From Bacteroidales bacterium UBA3543 (GTDB taxonomy: Bacteria; Bacteroidota; Bacteroidia; Bacteroidales; UBA932): a DNA stretch of 64,000 bases. A program made the translations under genes and the position numbers. The stretch is from assembly GCA_002376715.1 (NCBI GenBank), contig DFOK01000110.1:1-64000 (forward strand), in the 5' to 3' direction. Below are positions 35,268 through 45,019 of the stretch, in pieces. The first letter of the stretch is position 1, and each line of letters begins with the position of its first letter. The notes under the pieces were generated by a model. That model had not been told where the DNA came from, ran no database searches, and saw nothing but the letters and a program-made list of their open reading frames with translations.

Positions 35268-36271
35268 CAACAGTTTCTGATACAAGTGCTGCAATGTGAA
35301 AATTCGCCGCGAAGACGCCTTTCCACAAGACTGAGCATTCTTTCGCGAAGTTCCGTATTGGAAATTTTCTCCAACACTTCGTAGGCAAATGCCTTCTGCT
35401 GAAGGATCCGTGCCTCTACTGCCGGTATGCCCCTGGTACGCATATAGAAAAGCTCGTCTTCATTTAAGCGGCCGATGGTTGCTCCGTGGCTGCATTTCAC
35501 ATCATCGGCGTAGATTTCAAGCTGGGGACTGGTATATGCCTTTGCTTTGTCGGAGATAAGCAGATTGTGATTGGCCTGATAAGCCTCCGTCTTCTGTGCG
35601 TCCGGAGCCACATTGATACGGCCGTAGAAGCGGGCTACACCTTCATCATCCAGAATGCCTTTGAAGAGTTGGTTGCTGTTACATTCGGGAACAAGATGGT
35701 TGACATAGATATTGTTATCCATCAGCTGCTTGGAGTCTGTAAGATAGAGTCCTGCCAGGTCACATTCTGCATGCTTTTCATTGAAGTTGAGAAGGATATC
35801 GTTGCGTATAACCCCGCCATGGAGCGAGAGAAACACCATTTTAAGGAAGGCTCTGGTGGCCAGATTGACCTCATATGAGGTGCCGTGTTCCGCGTTGTTG
35901 TGCTCGTTCTGCATGATGTAAAATTCTGCGGATGCATCTCTTTCCAATGTTATGGTCACCTTCTCAGTAGTCCTGAACTTATCCGGTGAGAAAGTATGAG
36001 AGCACTGAATTATCCTGCCCGCCGAGCCCTTTCCGAAATAAAAATCCTGCTGCGTAGAAAGGTGCTCTTTATAAGATTTGTGGCGTACGGAGATAATCTG
36101 GAGCATCTCTTTCATCACCTCCCCCTCTTCCAACCGAAGGGAGAAGGGAGTTTTGCCGCCCTGTACCTTTCCATTGACAATAAAGAGCTGCCTTGTCTCT
36201 TTCAGAGGCACTTTACATCTGAATTCGCTGGTGAGGGCGGGCGCGTATATGTAGTTCTGTTCCATTTTCAA
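35264..36271 (-). CDS. sufD: Fe-S cluster assembly protein SufD
   Basis: A 335-residue SufB/D-family protein, somewhat short. Recognisable parts: VTITLERDASAEFYIMQNEHNN, LNEKHAECDLAGLYL, and the C-terminal CSHGATIGRLNEDELFYMRTRGIPAVEARILQQKAFAYEVLEKI. It partners SufB and SufC in the scaffold that builds Fe-S clusters. It overlaps sufC by 4 bases. Confidence 0.9.
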   Translation of the reverse strand: MKMEQNYIYAPALTSEFRCKVPLKETRQLFIVNGKVQGGKTPFSLRLEEGEVMKEMLQIISVRHKSYKEHLSTQQDFYFGKGSAGRIIQCSHTFSPDKFRTTEKVTITLERDASAEFYIMQNEHNNAEHGTSYEVNLATRAFLKMVFLSLHGGVIRNDILLNFNEKHAECDLAGLYLTDSKQLMDNNIYVNHLVPECNSNQLFKGILDDEGVARFYGRINVAPDAQKTEAYQANHNLLISDKAKAYTSPQLEIYADDVKCSHGATIGRLNEDELFYMRTRGIPAVEARILQQKAFAYEVLEKISNTELRERMLSLVERRLRGEFSHCSTCIRNCC

Positions 36272-37026
36272 TTTATCAGCCAGTCGTAACCCCGTTGTTC
36301 GATTTCCTGCGCAAGTTCGCGGCCTGCACTTTTGATTATGCGTCCTTTGTAAATGACGTGAATGTAGTCAGGCACAATGTAGTCGAGCAGACGCTGATAG
36401 TGCGTGATGACGATAGTTGCATTCTCAGGGGTCTTGAGACGATTTATTCCGCCTGCTACTACACGGAGCGCATCCACGTCTAGTCCGGAGTCTGTCTCGT
36501 CGAGGATTGCAAGCTTAGGCTCGAGCATAGCCATATGGAAAATTTCGTTGCGTTTTTTCTCCCCTCCGGAAAATCCCACATTGACGCCTCTGGAGGTAAA
36601 ACTGCTATCCATATCCACATAAGCCATTCTCTCCCGCATCAATTTGAGAAATTGTGCTGCGCTTAGTTCGGGAAGTCCTTTCCTTTTGCGATGCTCATTT
36701 ACTGCTGTTTTGATAAAATTGACATTGGTCACTCCCGGAATCTCTATCGGATACTGGAAGCCGAGGAAAACGCCTGCCCAGGAGCGCTCTTCCGGAGAAA
36801 GTTTGAGCAAATCCTCACCCTCATAGAGGATTTCCCCTTCGGTCACTTTATAATTCTCCTTGCCCGCAAGCACTGCGGAAAGAGTGCTTTTACCGGAACC
36901 ATTGGGACCCATAATGGCGTGCACTTCGCCCGGCCTCACCTCAAGGTTTACACCCGTGAGGATTTCACGGTCATCTACAGAAACTTTAAGTCCCTTTATT
37001 TTGAGCATAATGTTGTCGTTGTTCAT
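36268..37026 (-). CDS. sufC: Fe-S cluster assembly ATPase SufC
   Basis: A 252-residue ABC-type ATPase: Walker A GPNGSGKST (about residue 40), signature FSGGEKKRNE (about 155), Walker B AILDETDSGLD (about 172; SufC characteristically has DETDSGLD). It powers the SufBCD scaffold. It lies between pnuC and sufD, with three bases to pnuC. Confidence 0.95.
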   Translation of the reverse strand: MNNDNIMLKIKGLKVSVDDREILTGVNLEVRPGEVHAIMGPNGSGKSTLSAVLAGKENYKVTEGEILYEGEDLLKLSPEERSWAGVFLGFQYPIEIPGVTNVNFIKTAVNEHRKRKGLPELSAAQFLKLMRERMAYVDMDSSFTSRGVNVGFSGGEKKRNEIFHMAMLEPKLAILDETDSGLDVDALRVVAGGINRLKTPENATIVITHYQRLLDYIVPDYIHVIYKGRIIKSAGRELAQEIEQRGYDWLIN

Positions 37027-37029
37027 ATA

Positions 37030-37695
37030 TTATTTCTTTTCTTTTTTGTACAATTTAAACCAGTGATAGAGCGAAACCAGACCATTGATAAGGTAGAGAG
37101 CACTCACTATCGGCATAAAGATGTGACCCACTGAGATATGAAGCACTATCTGAGTGATATTGACAAATAGCCAGGCAATCCAGCAGTCCCATTTCTTTTG
37201 AGCCGAAAGAAATTGTGCTACAAGTATCAATACCGTAACTAATGCATCCAGATATGGTATCGGATCTGAAGGAAACACTCCTACAAACCATTTTGTACCC
37301 AGCTGCCGCAGTAACCATCCCCATAGGATTGCCAGAATAAATACCGATGCTATGGTTATTATTCTCTGGCGCCAGGTAAGCATCGTCACTTTTAAGGCTT
37401 TCGGATCTGACGAACTTTCCTCCCCCTTTTTAGGGTGTGTCCACCTGTAATGTCCCAAAATATTTATACCAAGAGAAATCGGCTGGAGAATGAGACTGGC
37501 GTAGAGGTTTTTGTTCCAAAACATCAGGAAGAGGAGTACCGTATAGAAATAACCCACCCAGAAGTTGTATTTGCTGTTACGACCGGCTAAAAAGACACAG
37601 GTCAGACCGAAAATCGATGTGACAAGGTCTATCAGCAACACCGGCACATCACCGCCGATTGTAAATAGTGTATAGTTTATTACTTCTTTAATCAT
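37030..37695 (-). CDS. PnuC-family vitamin transporter inside the suf operon
   Basis: A 221-residue integral membrane protein of the PnuC family with about seven hydrophobic segments, facilitators that take up nicotinamide riboside or, in some subgroups, thiamine or riboflavin. Markers: [35 protein letters not shown], then the aromatic LGHYRW segment and a C-terminal [10 protein letters not shown]. The middle motif differs from the other PnuC here (52401), so the substrate may differ. It overlaps sufB by 4 bases and sits 3 bases before sufC, so it is co-transcribed with the suf genes. Confidence 0.85.
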   Translation of the reverse strand: MIKEVINYTLFTIGGDVPVLLIDLVTSIFGLTCVFLAGRNSKYNFWVGYFYTVLLFLMFWNKNLYASLILQPISLGINILGHYRWTHPKKGEESSSDPKALKVTMLTWRQRIITIASVFILAILWGWLLRQLGTKWFVGVFPSDPIPYLDALVTVLILVAQFLSAQKKWDCWIAWLFVNITQIVLHISVGHIFMPIVSALYLINGLVSLYHWFKLYKKEKK

Positions 37696-39128
37696 CCCAC
37701 GCTTCCTTCAAGTGATACCTGTAAAAGTTTTTGCGCCTCAACGGCAAATTCCATCGGTAGTTGATTTAGCACCTCTCTGGCATAACCGTTAACGATAAGT
37801 CCTACCGCATCTTCCTCAGGAATACCTCTCTGGCGGCAATAAAAGAGCTGATCTTCACTGATCCGGGAGGTGGTGGCCTCATGCTCGATTACGGAGCTGC
37901 GGTTGTCGCTCTCAATGACGGGGAAGGTATGAGCGCCGCATTTATCTCCAAGCAGGAGAGAGTCACACTGAGAATGGTTGCGCGCTCCGGTAGCGTTTGA
38001 AGCCACTTTTACCAACCCACGGTAACTGTTCTGACTATATCCCGCTGAGATACCTTTACTCACTATGCGACTGACAGTATTTTTTCCTAAATGGATCATT
38101 TTGGTTCCGGTGTCAGCCTGCTGACGATTGTTTGTTACCGCCACCGAATAGAACTCCGAAGTGGAGTTGTCGCCCTTGAGTATGGTACTCGGATATTTCC
38201 ATGTAATGGAGGATCCCGTTTCTACCTGTGTCCAGAACAAACGGCTGTTTGAGCCCTTGCATATGCCCCTCTTTGTCACAAAATTGTAGATTCCGCCTTT
38301 GCCATCCTTGTCACCAGGATACCAATTTTGAACCGTAGAATATTTGACCTCCGCATCGCGCTCCACTATAATCTCTACCACTGCCGCGTGAAGTTGTGCC
38401 TCATCGCGCATCGGGGCTGTACACCCCTCCAGATAACTCACATACGACCCTTCATCCGCAACAATCAGAGTCCTCTCAAACTGTCCGGTACCTCTGGCAT
38501 TGATACGGAAGTAACTCGAGAGTTCCATCGGACACCTGACTCCCTTGGGTATATAGCAGAAAGAACCGTCACTGAAAACTGCAGAGTTTAGTGCAGCATA
38601 AAAGTTGTCACCGATAGGCACAACTGTTGCCAGATATTTGCGTACCAAATCGGGATAATCCCTTACCGCTTCCGAAAAGGAACAGAATATGATTCCTTTC
38701 TCCGCAAGGGTCTCCTTAAAAGTGGTCTTGACTGAAACGGAGTCAAATACCGCATCCACTGCCACTCCGGCGAGCATATTGCGCTCATGCAACGGAATTC
38801 CCAGTTTGTCAAATGTGGCTTCGAGCTCAGGATCTATTTTACCTGAAGCACTTGTAGCCTTCGGTGCCGCATAGTAGATGATATTCTGAAAGTCAATTTC
38901 GGGTATCTCCAGATGAGCCCATGTTGGCAAGGTCATCTTCTTCCATCGGGCAAAAGCCTTGAGACGGAAATCCAGCATCCACTGGGGCTCTTCTTTTTTG
39001 CGGGAAATCATACGGATTATATCCTCATTCAATCCCTTGGGAATGAACTCCTGTTCAAGATCGGTTTCAAAGCCGTGCCGGTACTCTCCACCGGCGATTT
39101 CTTCTATGACTTTCCTCTCTTTTTTCAT
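37692..39128 (-). CDS. sufB: Fe-S cluster assembly protein SufB
   Basis: A 478-residue scaffold component. Markers: [77 protein letters not shown], and C-terminal [27 protein letters not shown]. The ATG at 39128 ([10 protein letters not shown]) is preferred over 39179, whose extra 17 residues have no family match. First gene of sufB-pnuC-sufC-sufD. Confidence 0.94.
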   Translation of the reverse strand: MKKERKVIEEIAGGEYRHGFETDLEQEFIPKGLNEDIIRMISRKKEEPQWMLDFRLKAFARWKKMTLPTWAHLEIPEIDFQNIIYYAAPKATSASGKIDPELEATFDKLGIPLHERNMLAGVAVDAVFDSVSVKTTFKETLAEKGIIFCSFSEAVRDYPDLVRKYLATVVPIGDNFYAALNSAVFSDGSFCYIPKGVRCPMELSSYFRINARGTGQFERTLIVADEGSYVSYLEGCTAPMRDEAQLHAAVVEIIVERDAEVKYSTVQNWYPGDKDGKGGIYNFVTKRGICKGSNSRLFWTQVETGSSITWKYPSTILKGDNSTSEFYSVAVTNNRQQADTGTKMIHLGKNTVSRIVSKGISAGYSQNSYRGLVKVASNATGARNHSQCDSLLLGDKCGAHTFPVIESDNRSSVIEHEATTSRISEDQLFYCRQRGIPEEDAVGLIVNGYAREVLNQLPMEFAVEAQKLLQVSLEGSVG

Positions 39129-39160
39129 TATTTTAAAAAAATCAACTTTTTTATAAAAAC

Positions 39161-39189
39161 GATGCAACGTTTGTGCCACTTATTGCATC
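39161..39189. promoter_or_regulatory. Inverted repeat upstream of sufB
   Basis: GATGCAA and TTGCATC form a perfect 7-bp dyad separated by 15 bases, 33-61 bases before the sufB start. This is a sensible place for an operator for Fe-S regulation; the protein is unknown. Confidence 0.45.
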
Positions 39190-39222
39190 TATATAGTAGG
39201 TTTAGGTTTTAGTACACAAGGA

Positions 39223-39261
39223 AAGGGGTTTGATTCTGGCAGAGGATCAGCCCTTTTTTTT
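39223..39261 (+). terminator. Terminator-like hairpin on the plus strand
   Basis: An imperfect stem (AAGGGG ... TGAT / ATCA ... CCCTT) is followed by eight Ts on the plus strand, although both flanking genes are on the minus strand. It could end an unannotated plus-strand RNA or serve the permease gene in the other direction. Confidence 0.35.
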
Positions 39262-39274
39262 ACACATATACCTC

Positions 39275-40486
39275 TCAATTGGCCGCCCGCGAAACCACCG
39301 CTGCCAAATAACCTATCAATCCCACACCGCCTGCAATGATCATAATATCGCTCCAACGTATCACAACGGGATAATATTCAACTATAAAATTGCCCGGCAT
39401 CTTCACTAGCCCAACCTTCTGCTGCAACAGGCAGATTAGGAGTCCCAGAGCAATACCTGCCACGATGCCCAGCAGGGAAATCATCCATCCCTCCTTTACA
39501 AAAATCTTTTTAATAAGCCGTTCATCAGCTCCCATCGACGTCAATATTTCTATATCGTCGCGCTTCTCTATGATAAGCATCGAAAGTGAACCGAAAATAT
39601 TGCACGAGATGATGATCATCACAAAGAGCAAAATGGCATAAATGGCTATTTTCTCGTAAGAGAGAAGCTTGTAGAGAGACTCATTTTGCTGCTGCCGGTT
39701 TTTAACCGTAAAGGAGTCACCCAATGCCGCACTCACCTTCTTTTGGAAATCTGCATTCACCACCCCATTAGGCGAAATAACACTGGAATCCGCATAGATT
39801 TCGACCGATGTTACCTCATCCTCATACTCAAGCAAAGAGCGGAGAGTCTCAACCGGCAGGAACATATACTTCTTGTCAAAATTCTGGTCGAGAGAGATGA
39901 TGCCACCAGGATAGAGCCTTTCGCTGCGAAGTGAAGTAAAAGGATTGACCGGCGACACATCTGCCGTTCTTGAAGGAAAATAGACGTCTAACGGTGTTAC
40001 GAAAGCTATCCTCAAGCCCAGTTCCTGGGCGAGCGTATAACCTATGACCACTTGCTTTAAATCACCTAACTCCAATTCAAAATTCCCTTCCACCACATAA
40101 TCTTTCAAACCGGTGACGCTTATATAGGCCGAATCTACTCCTCTTGCAGTAGCGACTATGTGGTTGTCTCCGTATGTTACAAAGACATTCTCCTCCAGCA
40201 CCTCACAAAAAGAGAGCACAGCTGCATTACTCCTTATCTCCTCAAATCCTTCGCTATCAGTGGTAAAAACCTTTCCCTCAGCGGGAGTTACCAGTAAATC
40301 GGGGGTGTAACTGCTGTAGAGTGTGCGTACAATGGAGTCAAAACCATTATAGATCGACATTATCACTACCAGAGCAGCACAGCCTATGGCAATACCCGCC
40401 GCAGAGATGCCTGATATGATATTAATCACATTGTGGGACTTCTTTGCGAAGAGATAGCGTCTGGCAATGAAAGTCGAGAGGTTCAT
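39275..40486 (-). CDS. LolC/LolE-type ABC permease
   Basis: A 403-residue FtsX/LolCE-type permease of the lipoprotein-release ABC family. The N-terminal membrane segment contains NIISGISAAGIAIGCAALVVIMSIYNGF, followed by a large periplasmic domain (about 50-270) and three C-terminal membrane helices (YAILLFVMIIISCNIFGSLSMLIIEKRDDIEILTSMGA). It would move lipoproteins toward the outer membrane with an ATPase encoded elsewhere. It starts at the rbfA stop (1-base overlap). Confidence 0.87.
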   Translation of the reverse strand: MNLSTFIARRYLFAKKSHNVINIISGISAAGIAIGCAALVVIMSIYNGFDSIVRTLYSSYTPDLLVTPAEGKVFTTDSEGFEEIRSNAAVLSFCEVLEENVFVTYGDNHIVATARGVDSAYISVTGLKDYVVEGNFELELGDLKQVVIGYTLAQELGLRIAFVTPLDVYFPSRTADVSPVNPFTSLRSERLYPGGIISLDQNFDKKYMFLPVETLRSLLEYEDEVTSVEIYADSSVISPNGVVNADFQKKVSAALGDSFTVKNRQQQNESLYKLLSYEKIAIYAILLFVMIIISCNIFGSLSMLIIEKRDDIEILTSMGADERLIKKIFVKEGWMISLLGIVAGIALGLLICLLQQKVGLVKMPGNFIVEYYPVVIRWSDIMIIAGGVGLIGYLAAVVSRAAN

Positions 40487-40836
40487 TACTCTTTATTGTT
40501 GAGCAACTCGTCTATATGCTCGACATAATCAAGTGAATCATCTAAAAAGAATGTGAGTTCCGGCACAATCCTCAACTGTTTGGCCACAAGGTTACCCAGC
40601 TCTCCACGCAAACTTCTGTTCTGGGAAGCAAGGATATCCATTACCTTCTGACTCTTGTCGGAAGGAAATATACTCACATATACTCTTGCAAGCGAGAGGT
40701 CGGGACTCATCCTCACTCCGCTCACCGTTACCATAGCTCCGTCGAAGGCGGCCATACCTCGGCCTCTGATGATTTCAGCCATATCCCGCTGAATTTGCCT
40801 TGCCACCATGCGTTGTCTTTTGCTTTCGTTCTCCAT
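40486..40836 (-). CDS. rbfA: Ribosome-binding factor A
   Basis: A 116-residue 30S maturation factor: RQRMVARQIQRDMAEII at the N-terminus, SPDLSLARVYVSIFP (KH-like core), and LRIVPELTFFLDDSLDYVEHIDELL at the end. Normal length. Downstream of tyrS and upstream of the LolC/E-type permease on one strand. Confidence 0.93.
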   Translation of the reverse strand: MENESKRQRMVARQIQRDMAEIIRGRGMAAFDGAMVTVSGVRMSPDLSLARVYVSIFPSDKSQKVMDILASQNRSLRGELGNLVAKQLRIVPELTFFLDDSLDYVEHIDELLNNKE

Positions 40837-40856
40837 AACCTTTCTGTTATTTTCTA

Positions 40857-42158
40857 TTATTCAAATTTCAGAATAAAATAGTTCTTCTTTCCCTTTTGTA
40901 CCAAAATATATTTGCTGTCAAGCAGATGCTCCGCTGTCAGCGTGTATGCGATATCCGTTACCTTCTCTTTGTTGATGGAAAGACCGCCGCCTTGAATCAT
41001 CTTACGACATTCACCCTTGGAAGGAAATACGGATGTGATCACCGCCATCATTTCAATAATATCTGAAGGGAGCTGCTCCTTACGGAGTTCAAACTGGGGA
41101 ACTCCCTCAAATACTGAGAGAAAAGTTTGCTCATTAAGTGACTTTAAAGCCTCAGAAGTGGCATTGCCGAAAAGAATGGAAGAGGCATCCAGCGCATTCC
41201 GATACTCCTGCTCTCCGTGCACCATCACGGTAACCTCTTTGGCCAGGAGCTTTTGTAGATTCCTTAAATGGGGAGCCTCTAAATGTTCGGCGACAGCAGC
41301 CTCTACCTCTTCAAGAGTGAGCATTGTGAAAATCTTTATATACTTCTGTGCATCTTCGTCGCTCACATTGAGCCAGAACTGGTAAAAAGTGTAGGGGGAG
41401 GTGTATCTTGCATCCAGCCAAACATTACCCTGTTCGGTCTTTCCAAATTTGCCACCATCCGCCTTTGTGATTAACGGGCAAGTCATTGCAAAGGCATCTC
41501 CCGAAAGTTTTCGACGGATTAGCTCCGTACCGGTGGTAATATTGCCCCACTGATCACTGCCGCCCATCTGGAGTTTACACCCCTCATGCTCATAGAGCCA
41601 TAAAAAATCGTAACCCTGCACAAGCTGATAAGTAAATTCGGTAAAGGACATACCCTCGCGCTCTTCACCGGAAATGCGCTTTCTCACCGAATCCTTGCTC
41701 ATCATATAGTTGACTGTAATGTGCTTGCCGATATCGCGTATAAAATCCAGAAATGTAAAATCCTTCATCCAGTCATAGTTATTGACCAGTTTTGCTGCAT
41801 TGGGAGCATCACTGTCAAAATCGAGAAATCTGGAGAGTTGGGCCTTGATGGCGGCTTCGTTGTGCCTGAGAGTCGCTTCGTCTATGAGATTGCGTTCAGA
41901 TGACTTCATAGAAGGGTCACCAATCATACCTGTGGCACCACCCACCAGAGCTATCGGCCTATGGCCGCAATTCTGAAAATGCTTGAGCATCATAACGCTC
42001 ACCAAGTGACCTATATGGAGTGAATCTGCAGTAGGATCGATACCTACATAAGCGGATGTACGCTCTTTCATCAACTGTTCTTCCGTACCAGGCATCATGT
42101 CATGAATCATCCCTCTCCACTCCAACTCCTTAACAAAGTTCTTAGATATCTTTGCCAT
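40857..42158 (-). CDS. tyrS: Tyrosyl-tRNA synthetase
   Basis: A 433-residue class I synthetase. HIGH motif in SLHIGHLV (about residue 48), tyrosine-binding [30 protein letters not shown] equivalent KFGKT (about 235), and a C-terminal S4 RNA-binding domain ([17 protein letters not shown]). First of a tyrS-rbfA-permease run. Confidence 0.95.
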   Translation of the reverse strand: MAKISKNFVKELEWRGMIHDMMPGTEEQLMKERTSAYVGIDPTADSLHIGHLVSVMMLKHFQNCGHRPIALVGGATGMIGDPSMKSSERNLIDEATLRHNEAAIKAQLSRFLDFDSDAPNAAKLVNNYDWMKDFTFLDFIRDIGKHITVNYMMSKDSVRKRISGEEREGMSFTEFTYQLVQGYDFLWLYEHEGCKLQMGGSDQWGNITTGTELIRRKLSGDAFAMTCPLITKADGGKFGKTEQGNVWLDARYTSPYTFYQFWLNVSDEDAQKYIKIFTMLTLEEVEAAVAEHLEAPHLRNLQKLLAKEVTVMVHGEQEYRNALDASSILFGNATSEALKSLNEQTFLSVFEGVPQFELRKEQLPSDIIEMMAVITSVFPSKGECRKMIQGGGLSINKEKVTDIAYTLTAEHLLDSKYILVQKGKKNYFILKFE

Positions 42159-42283
42159 ATTATTCTATATATTTATATTATCAGTTGAGCTGACAAAGGT
42201 AGTTATTTTATAGAGATTTAAAAACCGCTGATGCCATAAATGCAACAGCGGCTATGTATGCACAGGATACTGACAGAAAGGCA

Positions 42284-42922
42284 TTAACCCACCACCCAGA
42301 CCATCACGTGATCCTCAAATACCATATATTCGAGCTCAAACTCCATCTCTACACCATCCTTATGAGTGAAAGTTGCTTCAAGTTCACCATCATCATCGGG
42401 ACTGAAGCGTTCAAGCTCTATCTGCTCCGCAAAATCAACCCCATGTAGAGACATTCTCTTGTAAATAGCCTCTTTTGCACACCAGTAGATAGCCAGATGT
42501 AGGTTCTTATGCCTCTCTGACAGGTCCTCGATCTCATCCTCGGAAAGGGCTTTCGTCTCTACTGCGGAGAAATCACGGTCGAGGGACTCAATATCGATGC
42601 CCAGTGTTTCATCCGGATGGATGATGATAGCCACAAAACGATTGGTGTGCGCAATACTAATCTCAGTGGCCATATTCTGGAGGTAAGGACGGCCGTTGTC
42701 GTGGTGACCCAGATATACCTTATCCTCGAATATCTCGTTGAGAAGGGCTCTGACTGCAAGTTTCTCCCTTCTGCGGGCTTCGCTCTTGATAAAACTCAGG
42801 TCTTCGAGCTCATCGTTGGGAATCGGAGCCGAGAGTTCCATCAGTTGCTTTTCACTCTCGGTAACCTCCCATACGAAGATTTGCGCATCATTGTCAAGTT
42901 CTTTTTTAAGATAAAGTGCCAT
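42284..42922 (-). CDS. 4'-phosphopantetheinyl transferase
   Basis: About 212 residues from the ATG at 42922 (MALYLKKEL); an upstream in-frame start at 42946 is less likely. Sfp-type motifs: LGIDIESLDRDF (metal-binding Asp/Glu) and YWCAKEAIYKRM (the WxxKEA motif). It transfers phosphopantetheine from CoA to acyl or peptidyl carrier proteins. No carrier-protein gene is nearby. Confidence 0.86.
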   Translation of the reverse strand: MALYLKKELDNDAQIFVWEVTESEKQLMELSAPIPNDELEDLSFIKSEARRREKLAVRALLNEIFEDKVYLGHHDNGRPYLQNMATEISIAHTNRFVAIIIHPDETLGIDIESLDRDFSAVETKALSEDEIEDLSERHKNLHLAIYWCAKEAIYKRMSLHGVDFAEQIELERFSPDDDGELEATFTHKDGVEMEFELEYMVFEDHVMVWVVG

Positions 42923-43091
42923 AGTTATGAAAATAGGATAAGGCATCCGCCGCCTCCTAAAGCGGGGATAAGTGAATTAAAGTGAATGGGATTGCACTGT
43001 ATAAAGAGGAAGGCTCGGAAGAGCTTTCGTCAGCATATGGAAATTGACAACTCGGAGGTTCCAAGACAGCGCTGTTTAATTGGTTAACAAG
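42923..43091. other. Intergenic stretch between the transferase gene and tRNA-Gln
   Basis: No open frame of note. A palindrome ACAGCGCTGT lies at about 43062-43071 just downstream of the tRNA. Nothing else recognised. Confidence 0.4.
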
Positions 43092-43162
43092 TTGAGATAC
43101 CAGGATTCGAACCTAGACAGACAGAACCAAAATCTGTAGTGCTACCATTACACCATATCTCA
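43092..43162 (-). tRNA. tRNA-Gln (anticodon TTG)
   Basis: On the minus strand a 7-bp acceptor stem TGAGATA / TATCTCA closes a full cloverleaf. The anticodon stem ACAGA / TCTGT encloses loop TTTTGGT with anticodon TTG, and the T-loop is TTCGAAT. The CCA end is not encoded. Position 43092 is the discriminator A. Confidence 0.95.
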
Positions 43163-43258
43163 GTAAACTGCAAAGGTAAGAATAATTTAAATTAATCAAA
43201 ACTATTCTACCTTATGAAAATTCAGATGAGAAGTAGCTGTATAGCCTTCGACCTATTT

Positions 43259-44686
43259 TTAATCTCTCATTTTAACTCTTACCTTTCTCATGGACTTGCG
43301 GCTCTTTTCTGCTGCAAAGCCCATAACATGACTTTCCACTGATGCCTCCAAAGTGCTGCTAAGCCTGGACTGGTCCTGGGCTGCTACCGCCTCAAGAAAG
43401 TCACGCACCAGTGCTAAATCGCCTCCACCATGGCCTGCTCCCTTATATTCCTCCAATTCCTCAACCTCTCTCGACCAAATTTTAGTCTTGCCCGTCTTGA
43501 AGTCCCAGGCTGTAAATATGCTCATATCTCCTTCAATGTATCCCTTCGTGCCCATAACGCGGGTTCGGCGACCTCCCCAGGGGGTAAAGGCATCCATTGT
43601 AAATGTAGCTGTCTTATCCTCTTCAAACAGCATAGTTGTCACATAATGGTCGGGTTGGTCATTATCACATTGGAATACGCAACGACCATAGCCTGTTGTG
43701 CGAAGTTTCTCCAAGATCTCCGCATCATCATTTCTGTTCTTAAGGTCAAAGACTCCGAGGTGCTTCTTACGTCTCAAATATACATCCATTGCCGAGAACG
43801 GGCACTCGGCTTCATACGGACAGCCATCGGTACATCTGAATGGCGCACCCTCCGGCATATTTTCCTTTTTGAATAAATGCAGTGACCCTTCTGCTGAAAT
43901 TACCTTGCAGGGTTTATCTATCAGCCAACGCATGATATCGAGGTCGTGACACGATTTGGCGAGAATAATGGGAGTTGTCTCCTTCTCTACTCTCCATTTG
44001 CCACGAACATATGAATGGGCCATATGCGCAAATTCTATCGGCTCCATATGTTGAATGTTCACAACTTCTCCTATCGCTCCTGACCTGATATATTCCCTCA
44101 GTGCGATAAAATATGGTGCATATCTCAGCACATGACATACTGCCACTATCCTATTGTATTTTTCCGTCTGACGCAGTATATCCCTGCACTCTTTTTCGGT
44201 TTGGGCAATAGGCTTTTCCAAAAGCACATCATAACCAAGCTCCAACGCCTTCATACAAGGTTCATAGTGCAGATCATCAGGAGTAGCTATTACTACGACA
44301 TCGGCCAGCTTCGGTTGCTCCAAAAGCTCCTTAAAGCCTACAAACGCGTTTTCCATAGGAATGCCGTGTTTTTTAATCATAGCATCTCTACGACCTTCTA
44401 TCGGTTCTGCAACACCCACGATCTTAAAGTTCTCCGGATATCTCTCCGCATAGGAGGCATAGAGTCTTCCCCGATTTCCGGCTCCGACTATTATAGCTGT
44501 AATCCGCTTACCGCCCGTATCGGGTCTCAAACTGCGTAATGGGAAGTGAATCAGCTCTTCCGGCGGTAGTTTTGCAAGCTCTTCGGCTGACATGCCCGCC
44601 ATACTTTTAGCCATCGCAAACGGGTCTGTAATAGCTAAGCCTGCCGTTACCAGACCAATTTGCTTAAGGAAATCTCTTCTAATCAT
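43259..44686 (-). CDS. Gfo/Idh/MocA-family oxidoreductase
   Basis: A 475-residue NAD(P)-dependent oxidoreductase with a Tat-like leader (IRRDFLKQIGLVTAGLAI). The Rossmann motif VGAGNRGRLYASYA is near residue 67, with EKPIAQTEKEC (about 157) and a dimerisation domain after about 190. An insertion carries four cysteines (CTDGCPYEAECPF, about 280), which may bind a metal. GH109 glycosidases share this fold and leader type, but the Cys-rich insertion is not a GH109 hallmark; substrate unknown. It stands alone. Confidence 0.8.
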   Translation of the reverse strand: MIRRDFLKQIGLVTAGLAITDPFAMAKSMAGMSAEELAKLPPEELIHFPLRSLRPDTGGKRITAIIVGAGNRGRLYASYAERYPENFKIVGVAEPIEGRRDAMIKKHGIPMENAFVGFKELLEQPKLADVVVIATPDDLHYEPCMKALELGYDVLLEKPIAQTEKECRDILRQTEKYNRIVAVCHVLRYAPYFIALREYIRSGAIGEVVNIQHMEPIEFAHMAHSYVRGKWRVEKETTPIILAKSCHDLDIMRWLIDKPCKVISAEGSLHLFKKENMPEGAPFRCTDGCPYEAECPFSAMDVYLRRKKHLGVFDLKNRNDDAEILEKLRTTGYGRCVFQCDNDQPDHYVTTMLFEEDKTATFTMDAFTPWGGRRTRVMGTKGYIEGDMSIFTAWDFKTGKTKIWSREVEELEEYKGAGHGGGDLALVRDFLEAVAAQDQSRLSSTLEASVESHVMGFAAEKSRKSMRKVRVKMRD

Positions 44687-44802
44687 AATATCTGTTTTAG
44701 TGTTATCTGCTTTTGAAATTCCATAATTCGCAATTTACACAATTTAGCCCTATCTTCAATAATTATTTTACAAATAATTGTAAGGAGCAATTTAGCAATA
44801 GC

Positions 44803-44985
44803 GTGGTGCTCAACAGGGAGTACATCAAGCGATATAACCATCAGGCTATTAAAATTACCCTCACCGATGATACCGAGATGCCGGTATCGCGAAGAAGAGC
44901 CAAAGAATTGAAAGAAACTTTAAGCGAGAGAAAAGGGTTAAGTAGTATCGTCTCATCATTTATCTCGAAGTACGAAAAAAAGTGA
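44803..44985 (+). pseudogene. LytTR-domain C-terminal remnant
   Basis: The open frame ends with NREYIKRYNHQ ... ITLTDDTEMPVSRRRAKELKETL, matching the last third of a LytTR DNA-binding domain. There is no ATG for this part (only tandem GTGs at 44803-44808), no receiver domain and no N-terminal half of LytTR. It reads best as the stump of a lost response regulator. Confidence 0.6.
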
Positions 44986-45019
44986 TCAAGAGGTTCTTGT
45001 CGCTATATGGCTTAAACGG

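Noticed and set aside
43259..44686. GH109 alpha-N-acetylgalactosaminidase
   Set aside because: Fold and Tat-like leader are shared, but the Cys-rich insertion and overall motif spacing did not clearly match GH109, so only the broad family is called.
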